A DNA stretch of 12,453 nt from Betaproteobacteria bacterium. Lineage in GTDB: Bacteria > Pseudomonadota > Gammaproteobacteria > Burkholderiales > SG8-41. Positions within the stretch are counted from its first letter, which is position 1, and each line of letters starts with the position of its first letter. The stretch lies in contig JAKFUJ010000159.1 in NCBI GenBank assembly GCA_021732805.1, positions 1 to 12,453 on the forward strand, in the 5' to 3' direction. Of this stretch, positions 6,380 to 11,877 are shown in pieces. Both the position numbers and the translations under genes were made by a program. The notes beneath the pieces were generated by a model. The model did not search any database and was not told where the DNA came from. It saw nothing but the letters and a program-made list of their open reading frames with translations.

Positions 6380-6589
6380 ATGGCCACCATCGGCACCGTA
6401 AAATTTTTTAACGCCACCAAGGGTTTCGGCTTCATCCAGCCGCAGGACCAGTCCAAGGATGTATTCGTGCATATCTCGGCGGTCGAACGCGCCGGCATGA
6501 AAACCCTGACCGAGAACCAGCAGGTCTCGTTTGATATCGAACGCGGTCAGGATGGCCGCTCTTCGGCCGTCAACCTGCAGGCCGTCTGA
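6380..6589 (+). CDS. CspA-family cold-shock protein
   Basis: A 69-residue single cold-shock domain that binds single-stranded RNA/DNA and melts mRNA structure. RNP1 is KGFGFI (14-19) and RNP2 is VFVHI (28-32). The first strand reads TVKFFNATKG, with Phe where E. coli CspA has Trp. The start is ATG 6380 (MATIGTVKFF) with GGAG about 8 nt upstream; the in-frame ATG at 6353 would add nine residues foreign to the family. The length is normal. infA follows 46 bp later on the same strand, so both may share the promoter and long leader. Whether it is cold-induced or constitutive cannot be told; the long leader favours post-transcriptional control. Confidence 0.95.
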   Translation: MATIGTVKFFNATKGFGFIQPQDQSKDVFVHISAVERAGMKTLTENQQVSFDIERGQDGRSSAVNLQAV

Positions 6590-6635
6590 TTAACAAGCAT
6601 CGTATCGTCCACCACCACACCATGGGAGCCTGCTG

Positions 6636-6908
6636 ATGTCCAAGGAAGAGATGGTTGAATACGAGGGCGTCATCGACGAAGTCCTGCCGAACACCATGTT
6701 CCGCGTGAAGCTGGAAAACGGCCACGCCATCACCGCATACGCTTCGGGCAAGATTCGCAAGCACCGCATCCGCATCCTCGCCGGCGACAAGGTCACCATC
6801 GAGATCTCGCCGTACGATCTGAGCAAGGGTCGCATCAGTTTCCGCCATAAGGATGAACGCGCCGGCCCGCCGGGCGGCGCTCGCCCTGCTTACGTCAAGC
6901 GCCGTTAA
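6636..6908 (+). CDS. infA: Translation initiation factor IF-1, with C-terminal extension
   Basis: IF-1 is a small OB-fold protein that binds the A site of the 30S subunit during initiation. Residues 1-72 align throughout with E. coli IF-1: LPNTMFRVKLENGH, TAYASGKIRKHRIRIL, GDKVTIEISPYDLSKGRI and FRHK. After residue 72 there is an 18-residue basic and Gly/Pro-rich tail (DERAGPPGGARPAYVKRR) absent from the 72-residue E. coli protein; tailed IF-1 forms are known in betaproteobacteria, often as a second infA copy away from the ribosomal-protein operon. The ATG has GGGAG about 7 nt upstream. Its pairing with a cold-shock gene fits a role in translation under cold or stress. It converges on the Lrp-family gene with 9 bp between stops and no obvious terminator. 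Confidence 0.95.
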   Translation: MSKEEMVEYEGVIDEVLPNTMFRVKLENGHAITAYASGKIRKHRIRILAGDKVTIEISPYDLSKGRISFRHKDERAGPPGGARPAYVKRR

Positions 6909-6917
6909 GGAATTCGC

Positions 6918-7442
6918 TCAGCGCACCGGCTTGCCGCGCACGGCTTTGACCGCTGCGCCTGGCAACGGTAACGCGGTTTTGTACTTGACCTGCTTCAGCG
7001 CGAAGCTTGATTTCAAATTGCCAACGCCGGGTATCTTCGCCAGAAAATCGACGATGAAACGCTCCAGCGCCTGCACGTCGGCCACCATCACCCGCAGCAT
7101 GTAATCCGAGTCACCGGTCATCAGGTAACACTCCATGACCTCGGGCCGCTCGGCAATCGCGCGCTCGAAAATCTCCAGCGCCTTTTCGACCTGCCGTTCC
7201 AGCCGCACCTGGATGAACACCGACACCGTCAGGCCCAGCGCCAGCGCATCGAGCAGCGTCACATAACGGCTGATCAGCCCGCCCTCCTCCAGCCGCCGCA
7301 CACGCGCCAGGCACGGCGAAGGCGACAGATTGACCACTCGCGCCAGTTCGACATTGGACAGCCGCGCATTGTCCTGCAGCCGGGCCAGGATTTTCCAGTC
7401 GGTCGCATCCAATTCAATTGGACTGTTCGGATATTTCGACAT
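6918..7442 (-). CDS. Lrp/AsnC family transcriptional regulator
   Basis: A 174-residue feast/famine regulator. The N-terminal winged HTH spans about 12-60 (LDATDWKIL, then NARLSNVELARVVNLSPSPC and RVRRLEEGGLI). A RAM ligand/oligomerisation domain follows, with the typical GDSDYMLRVMVAD at 110-122. Such proteins bind amino acids and usually control their own gene and a neighbour. It is divergent from the E1 dehydrogenase gene, which is the likely target; P. putida MdeR, the Lrp-type activator of mdeAB, is a precedent. The ATG at 7442 has no Shine-Dalgarno, but a TATAAT lies 30 bp upstream and a dyad directly in front. The effector is unknown; methionine, 2-oxobutyrate precursors or branched-chain amino acids are possibilities. 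Confidence 0.94.
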   Translation of the reverse strand: MSKYPNSPIELDATDWKILARLQDNARLSNVELARVVNLSPSPCLARVRRLEEGGLISRYVTLLDALALGLTVSVFIQVRLERQVEKALEIFERAIAERPEVMECYLMTGDSDYMLRVMVADVQALERFIVDFLAKIPGVGNLKSSFALKQVKYKTALPLPGAAVKAVRGKPVR

Positions 7443-7445
7443 TTT

Positions 7446-7501
7446 ATGCTTTTATTAATTTAATAAACAGCATTATATGCTTATTTAGTCCATTAAAACA
7501 A
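7446..7501. promoter_or_regulatory. Lrp-type dyad operator and regulator promoter in the lrp-E1 intergenic region
   Basis: ATGCTTTTATTAA (7446-7458) and TTAATAAACAGCAT (7460-7473) form a dyad that is perfect except for one extra base in the right half. A further half-like copy, ATGCTTATTTAG, is at 7477-7488. On the minus strand a promoter TTGTTT (7501-7496), 18-bp spacer, TATAAT (7477-7472) overlaps the dyad, so initiation falls inside it about 23 nt before the regulator ATG. This suggests autoregulation plus control of the divergent E1 gene. No plus-strand promoter for E1 was confidently located. Confidence 0.65.
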
Positions 7502-7579
7502 CCAGATACGGAACCCTGTTCCGCCGCCTTCCACGTAACATCCCGGACATGTGCGCCTACCTGTGCGCGGAGGAAAACC

Positions 7580-10324
7580 ATGACCGATTTATCAGAACTC
7601 GCTGCGGCGTTCTGGCGCGTAATGCCCGCCGATCCCGATCCGGTGGAAACCCGCGAATGGCTGGACGCCTTCAATTCACTGATTGAATCCGGCGGCCGCG
7701 AACGCGCAACTTACCTGCTGCGCAAGCTGCTGGACGAAGCGCGGGCACGAAGGGTGCCGATGCCACCGGTGTTGAATACGCCTTATTGCAATTCCATCGC
7801 CCTCGCCGAGCAACCGCAGTTTCCCGGCAACCTGGACGTGGAAACGCGCATCTCGGCGCTGGTGCGGTGGAATGCGCTGGCGATGGTGGTGCGCGCGAAT
7901 CGTGGCAGTGCCGAACTCGGCGGCCATATTGCCACTTACGCTTCCATCGCCGATTTGTTCGAAGTCGGTTTCAACCATTTTTTCCGCGCCGGCCAGAATG
8001 GCGACGCGGTGTTTTTCCAGCCCCACGCCTCGCCCGGCATTTACGCCCGCGCCTGGCTCGAGGGCCGCTTGAGCGAAGACCAGTTGAACAACTACCGCCG
8101 CGAAACCGGCGGGCCGGGTACTGGACTGTCGTCGTACTGCCATCCCTACCTGATGCCGGATTTCTGGCAGTTCCCCAATGCGTCGATGGGACTCGGCCCT
8201 GTCAATGCGATTTATCAGGCGCGCTTCATGCGTTACCTGGAACACCGCGGCATCCAGAAAACTGCCGGGCGCAAGGTATGGGCATTCGTCGGCGACGGGG
8301 AGATGGATGAGCCGGAATCCCTCGCCGGATTGTCGCTGGCCGCGCGCGAAGGCCTCGACAACCTGATCTTTGTCGTCAACTGCAATCTGCAGCGGCTCGA
8401 CGGCCCGGTGCGCGGCAACGGTTCGCTGATTCAGGAACTCGAAGGTCTGTTCTCGGGCGCAGGGTGGCATGTCACCAAACTGCTGTGGGGTTCGGAGTGG
8501 GATCCGCTGTTCGCGCGCGACACCGAACACGTGATCCTCAAACGCCTGCATGAAACCGTCGACGGCGAATTCCAGAAATACGCCGCGACCGACGGACAGT
8601 TCAACCGCGAGCATTTTTTCAACAAGGACCCGGAACTGCAGACGCTGGTTTCGCATCTGTCGGACGATGACATCGACCGCTTGCGCCGTGGCGGCCACGA
8701 CCCGGTGAAAATTCATGCCGCCTATCACGCCGCGGTGAATCTTCGCGGCCGGCCAACGGTCATCCTCGCTCAGACCAAAAAGGGCTACGGCATGGGCCAC
8801 TGGGGCCAGGGCAAGATGGGCGCGCACCAGCAGAAAAAAATGGAGGACGATGCACTGCTTGCCTTCCGCGACCGTTTCGCACTGCCCATCCCCGATGCCG
8901 ACGTCAAGGCGCTGAAATTCTGGAAACCTGCGGACGACAGCCCGGAGATGCGTTATCTGCACGCACGCCGCGCGGCCCTCGGCGGTTACCTGCCGGCGCG
9001 AGTCACCACGGCGCCGAAACTCGCGGTGCCGGCGCCCGAGGCTCACGCACGCATTACCGAAGGCTCCAGCGGCCGCGAAGAATCCACAACGATGAGCTTC
9101 GTCAAAATGCTGGCGCAGATGCTGAAGGATCCCGTCATCGGCAAACACATCGTGCCCATCGTCGCCGACGAAGCGCGCACCTTCGGCATGCAGTCGCTGT
9201 TCCGCCAGGTGGCCATCTACTCGCCCTTCGGCCAGCTCTACGAACCCGAAGACCGCGATGAGCTGCTCTATTACAAGGAAGCGCAGGACGGGCAGATCCT
9301 CGAAGAAGGCATCAATGAAGCCGGTGCGCTGTCGTCGTGGATCGCCGCAGCGACCAGCTACAGCGTGCACGGCACGCCGATGCTGCCGTTCTACATTTTT
9401 TATTCGATGTTCGGTTTCCAGCGCGTCGGCGACCTGATCTGGCAGGCGGGCGACTGCCGGTCACGCGGTTTCCTGATCGGCGCCACCGCCGGCCGCACCA
9501 CCTTGTCTGGCGAAGGCCTGCAGCACCAGGACGGCTCCTCGCATTTAATCGCCTCCACCGTGCCCAACTGCCGCGCCTGGGATCCCGCCTACGGTTACGA
9601 ACTGGCAACCATCATCCAGGACGGCACACGGCGCATGCTCGACGCACAGGAAGATGTGTTTTATTACATCACCGTGATGAACGAAAACTATGTGCAGCCG
9701 GCGATGCCCGATCCCTCACCCCCGCCCCTCTCCCGAGGAGAGAGGGGAGATACCAACCGCATCTGGACGCGGGAAAAAGTGATCGGGGGCATCCTGAAGG
9801 GCATGTATCTGCTGCAGCAAAAAGACAAGGCGCAGGTGCAACTGCTGGGCAGCGGCACGATATTACGCGAAGCGATTGCCGCCGCAGAATTGCTGCAGAA
9901 CGATTTCGGCATTGCTTCCAATGTCTGGAGCGTCACCAGCTGGAGCGAATTGCGTCGCGACGGCATGGCATGCGCGCGGCATAGCCGCCTCAATCCGGCA
10001 GCAGCGCCCCGCCTATCGCACGTTGAGGGATTACTCGCCCAACACACCGGGCCGGTGATTGCCGCATCCGATCATGTCACTGCCGTGCCTGACCTGATCC
10101 GCGCTTATGTGCCGCGGCCTTATGTTGCACTGGGGACAGATGGCTACGGACGCAGCGACAGCCGGGAAAATCTGCGGCGGTTTTTTGAAATGGATCGCCA
10201 CCATATTGCAGTGGCTGCGCTAGCTGCGCTGGCGGATGAAAACAAAATCGGGAAAGAAGTTGTCGCTGAGGCAATCCGGCGCTATGGCATAGCCAGTGAT
10301 GTCGTACCGCCGTGGGAGCGCTAA
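7580..10324 (+). CDS. Homodimeric-type 2-oxoacid dehydrogenase E1 (AceE/MdeB-like), lone E1
   Basis: Thiamine-diphosphate E1 that decarboxylates a 2-oxoacid and passes the acyl group to a lipoyl E2. It has 914 residues (E. coli AceE 887). ThDP/Mg motif GDGEMDEPES starts at 238 and pairs with NCNLQRLDG at 267-275. His416 in GAHQQKKM matches AceE His407 of the active-site loop. The second half has the conserved ATAGRTTLSGEGLQHQDG, and LGTDGYGRSDSRENLRRFFE lies near the C-terminus. ATG 7580 has GGAGG 7 nt upstream; the upstream extension to 7418 crosses the promoter region. No E2 or E3 gene is adjacent, and an Lrp regulator is divergent, as in mdeR-mdeB, so 2-oxobutyrate or a similar amino-acid-derived 2-oxoacid is as likely a substrate as pyruvate. 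Odd: residues 711-724 are encoded by an inserted repeat. Confidence 0.93.
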   Translation: MTDLSELAAAFWRVMPADPDPVETREWLDAFNSLIESGGRERATYLLRKLLDEARARRVPMPPVLNTPYCNSIALAEQPQFPGNLDVETRISALVRWNALAMVVRANRGSAELGGHIATYASIADLFEVGFNHFFRAGQNGDAVFFQPHASPGIYARAWLEGRLSEDQLNNYRRETGGPGTGLSSYCHPYLMPDFWQFPNASMGLGPVNAIYQARFMRYLEHRGIQKTAGRKVWAFVGDGEMDEPESLAGLSLAAREGLDNLIFVVNCNLQRLDGPVRGNGSLIQELEGLFSGAGWHVTKLLWGSEWDPLFARDTEHVILKRLHETVDGEFQKYAATDGQFNREHFFNKDPELQTLVSHLSDDDIDRLRRGGHDPVKIHAAYHAAVNLRGRPTVILAQTKKGYGMGHWGQGKMGAHQQKKMEDDALLAFRDRFALPIPDADVKALKFWKPADDSPEMRYLHARRAALGGYLPARVTTAPKLAVPAPEAHARITEGSSGREESTTMSFVKMLAQMLKDPVIGKHIVPIVADEARTFGMQSLFRQVAIYSPFGQLYEPEDRDELLYYKEAQDGQILEEGINEAGALSSWIAAATSYSVHGTPMLPFYIFYSMFGFQRVGDLIWQAGDCRSRGFLIGATAGRTTLSGEGLQHQDGSSHLIASTVPNCRAWDPAYGYELATIIQDGTRRMLDAQEDVFYYITVMNENYVQPAMPDPSPPPLSRGERGDTNRIWTREKVIGGILKGMYLLQQKDKAQVQLLGSGTILREAIAAAELLQNDFGIASNVWSVTSWSELRRDGMACARHSRLNPAAAPRLSHVEGLLAQHTGPVIAASDHVTAVPDLIRAYVPRPYVALGTDGYGRSDSRENLRRFFEMDRHHIAVAALAALADENKIGKEVVAEAIRRYGIASDVVPPWER
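9713..9748. repeat. REP-like palindromic repeat inside the E1 gene, copy 2
   Basis: CCCTCACCCCCG followed by an 8-bp stem, CCCCTCTC (9725-9732) and GAGAGGGG (9740-9747). Lead-in and stem match the hrpA copy at 19-56; only the loop region differs. Here it is read on the sense strand in another frame, as DPSPPPLSRGERGD (residues 711-724). It lies after MNENYVQPAMP and before GGILKGMYLL; E. coli AceE has only a few residues between these blocks. The frame is preserved, so E1 probably carries a surface insertion rather than being broken. Confidence 0.87.
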
Positions 10325-10427
10325 AGGCAGTGCCGACTCTTAATGCAACATATTGTTTTTATTGATATTTTTTATATGTCTGCTGGTGACTGGGGAAATG
10401 AAGGTGTGGGCGGCGGAACATGAGCCC

Positions 10428-10504
10428 GTAGGGTGCAATAAGCGCCACGCATTGCACCGAACACTATTCATACGGCGCAATGCCCGTTGGTTATTACGCC
10501 CTAC
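10428..10504. repeat. BIME-like pair of inverted palindromic units
   Basis: Two inverted copies of a 32-nt unit, 10428-10459 and 10473-10504, face each other across a 13-nt spacer. The outer ends are GTAGGGTGCAATAA and, inverted, GTAGGGCGTAATAA; the inner ends are CATTGCACCG and CATTGCGCCG. Each unit is itself a hairpin: GGTGCAAT with ATTGCACC (10432-10458), and GGCGCAAT with ATTACGCC (10474-10500). The layout matches bacterial interspersed mosaic elements made of REP units. It lies about 100 bp after the E1 stop and could protect or end that transcript. Confidence 0.8.
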
Positions 10505-10590
10505 GATCGCTGGTACCCGTCATTTTTGTTGGCTACGAAGTTAGCAATCTTGTTGCAATTGCTAGAAGAATTGCACTTGCGAGGTAAGCA

Positions 10591-10695
10591 ATGGGTAGCA
10601 ATATTTTCAGAGCAAGTTTCCCTTTATTTGTCATAGCACTTCTTTCTATCGCCCCGATAAGCAATCTCGAAAGGCCGTATCTTTGGGCACCTTAA
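10591..10695 (+). CDS. Possible 34-residue small hydrophobic peptide
   Basis: ATG with GAGG about 7 nt upstream, reading MGSNIFRASFPLFVIALLSI and then 14 more residues (API, SNLE, RPYLWAP) to TAA. A hydrophobic segment at about 10-23 could cross the membrane, and the C-terminus is mixed. It is not recognised as a family member. It lies in an AT-rich gap, convergent with and just beyond the second antitoxin gene. Chance origin or a decayed gene remnant are both possible; only the Shine-Dalgarno and hydrophobic segment support it. Confidence 0.22.
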   Translation: MGSNIFRASFPLFVIALLSIAPISNLERPYLWAP

Positions 10696-10704
10696 GTTCC
10701 CCCA

Positions 10705-11019
10705 CTACCTGCCAACCACCGCCAGCAAGGCCTTGGGATTGGTCTGCGCAATAGTCAACAAGGTGCGCGCAGCACCGCTAGGCTGTTTGCGGCCTTGCTC
10801 CCAGCCCTGAAGCGTACGCACGGACAATCCCAAAAGCCGGGCGAACTGTGATTGCGACAGGCCGGTACGTTCGCGGGCCTCAATTGCCGGCGACAGGGCC
10901 ACTTGGATCTTTCCAGCTTTCATTTGCCGCACGGACTCCAGCAATTCAGCGGCAAGGTCGCGCTTGGCTTCATAAGCGTGCAGCTTTGCATCGGTAAGTG
11001 GTTTAGTTTTCGAGGGCAT
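10705..11019 (-). CDS. HigA-like XRE-family antitoxin/regulator, orphan
   Basis: A 104-residue DNA-binding protein of the HigA2/NadS-like antitoxin group. It has a helical N-terminal segment (YEAKRDLAAELLESVRQMKAG, about 16-36) and an XRE HTH from about 44 to 80 with GLSQSQFARLLGLSVRTLQG and WEQGRKQPSG. The ATG at 11019 has AAGGAG 7 nt upstream; the extension to 11064 is rejected. It is a clear paralogue of the preceding HigA (LSQ.EFA..MGVS.GTL..WEQ.R..P.G.AR pattern). The gap to that gene is 72 bp and no cognate toxin lies upstream. A minus-strand frame without an ATG (about 11092 to 11003) ends KEIRHALEN-stop inside this gene and could be a toxin remnant, but is unrecognised. Confidence 0.88.
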   Translation of the reverse strand: MPSKTKPLTDAKLHAYEAKRDLAAELLESVRQMKAGKIQVALSPAIEARERTGLSQSQFARLLGLSVRTLQGWEQGRKQPSGAARTLLTIAQTNPKALLAVVGR

Positions 11020-11091
11020 GGCGAATCTCCTTTGGCTTGTCGACGGAGAAAAATGATTTCCCAAACTTCTTTAAAAAATCAACCCTGAAGC

Positions 11092-11469
11092 CTATGCCGC
11101 TTTCGCCCGCAGCTGCGATGCAGGACGTTTTTTTCCGGCCTTGTACAATCCCTTGCGCGAGACCGGTTGCGCGGCGGCAAACGCGGCGCGCACTGCTGCG
11201 GGTTGTTTTGATGCAACCAGGAGCAAGGCACGGGCCGGGCCTTGCGGCTCCCGTCGATCCTGCTCCCAGTTCCGCAGTGTTCCTATGCTCACCCCCATGA
11301 ACCCGGCGAATTCCGGTTGCGAGAGTCCGAGTTCTTTGCGGATTGCCGGCACGTCTGCCGCCTTCGGCATCTCAATCGTATGGATTTTGAGCTTCAGTTC
11401 GCCGCGTTTCCACGCTTTGATTTCTTCCAACCCGCGGATGATTTCCTGGCCAATATTGCGTTTACTCAT
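11092..11469 (-). CDS. higA: HigA2-type antitoxin, XRE family
   Basis: A 125-residue antitoxin of a HigB2/HigA2-type system. It should bind and neutralise the toxin and repress the operon. The XRE HTH spans about 43-80 (ELGLSQPEFAGFMGVSIGTL, then RNWEQDRREPQGPAR). Before it lies the intrinsically variable toxin-binding N-terminus (GLEEIKAWKRGELKL). A basic tail (KGLYKAGKKRPASQLRAKAA) ends the protein and is longer than in many members. Its ATG overlaps the toxin stop by four bases (ATGA), with GGAG about 6 nt upstream inside the toxin gene, so the two are translationally coupled. Toxin-first order is the HigBA hallmark. Confidence 0.92.
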   Translation of the reverse strand: MSKRNIGQEIIRGLEEIKAWKRGELKLKIHTIEMPKAADVPAIRKELGLSQPEFAGFMGVSIGTLRNWEQDRREPQGPARALLLVASKQPAAVRAAFAAAQPVSRKGLYKAGKKRPASQLRAKAA

Positions 11470-11780
11470 TTCAGCTCCTCAATCAGTTTCACGACCTGTT
11501 TAAGCTCTACCGCACTCAAATCCGCCTTGTCGCCCTTGCCATAGAGGGTGAGCAGGAATATCTGGTCATCACTTTTCATCCAGTAATAAATAATCCGCAG
11601 CCCACCGGATTTACCCTTGCCCCCGGCCGCCCAGCGCACCTTACGAACGCCGCCGGAGCGCTGGATGATGGCGCCGGCGTCAGGCCGTTCGATAAGATAA
11701 CTCTGCAGGCGGCGATAGCCCTCATCGCTCAGATAGTCCGGCAAGGCCCTGCTGAAAATGCTGGTTTCCACGAAGACCAT
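11466..11780 (-). CDS. higB: HigB2/RelE-type toxin
   Basis: A 104-residue RelE-fold toxin close to Vibrio cholerae HigB2; such toxins cleave mRNA in the ribosomal A site. Recognisable segments: FVETSIFSRALPDYLSDEGY at the N-terminus, GGVRKVRW (43-50), GGKGKSGGLRIIYYW (53-67) with the basic residues used for RNA cleavage, and FLLTLYGKGDKADLS (75-89). The start is ATG 11780; the in-frame TTG at 11786 lies inside the -10 box and is rejected. No Shine-Dalgarno is present and the predicted transcription start lies at the ATG, so the message may be leaderless. Intact, with no missing family segment seen. Confidence 0.93.
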   Translation of the reverse strand: MVFVETSIFSRALPDYLSDEGYRRLQSYLIERPDAGAIIQRSGGVRKVRWAAGGKGKSGGLRIIYYWMKSDDQIFLLTLYGKGDKADLSAVELKQVVKLIEELK

Positions 11781-11785
11781 GCGCA

Positions 11786-11825
11786 AATATACGCCAATGA
11801 CTTACTGTCAGTCAATGGCGTATAT
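11786..11825 (-). promoter_or_regulatory. higBA promoter embedded in a 16-bp-arm operator dyad
   Basis: ATATACGCCAATGACT (11787-11802) and AGTCAATGGCGTATAT (11810-11825) are inverted repeats matching at 15 of 16 positions with a 7-bp spacer. On the minus strand the promoter TTGACT (11815-11810), 18-bp spacer, TATATT (11791-11786) uses one arm for each hexamer. A HigA dimer bound here would cover both boxes. The -10 ends 5 bp before the higB ATG. Confidence 0.85.
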
Positions 11826-11877
11826 CCGCATTGAGATCACACCGGGAATTCCGGCTTTTCCAGCTACCCCTGCAAAA

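Larger units (their letters stand above)
10325..10704. other. AT-richer gene-poor gap after the E1 gene
   Basis: This gap holds the BIME-like element (10428-10504) and otherwise no recognised gene. Composition outside the element is clearly more AT-rich than the flanking genes. No GC-rich terminator follows the E1 gene. A 34-codon plus-strand frame at 10591 is listed separately. A 63-codon TTG frame from 10353 runs through the repeat and is probably not real. The 16-mer TTTTATTGATATTTTT occurs at 10357-10372 and also at 3385-3400, upstream of the hydrolase operon. Confidence 0.5.

Noticed and set aside
7676..9370. 564-codon minus-strand open frame
   Set aside because: It lies wholly antisense to the E1 gene, whose sense frame carries all the conserved motifs; a long antisense frame is expected at this GC content.
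10353..10544. 63-codon plus-strand frame with a hydrophobic N-terminus
   Set aside because: TTG start without a ribosome-binding site, and its second half is the BIME-like repeat.
11784..11786. TTG 11786 as the higB start
   Set aside because: It lies at the -10 box, so a transcript from the predicted promoter would not include it; ATG 11780 matches HigB2 homologues.
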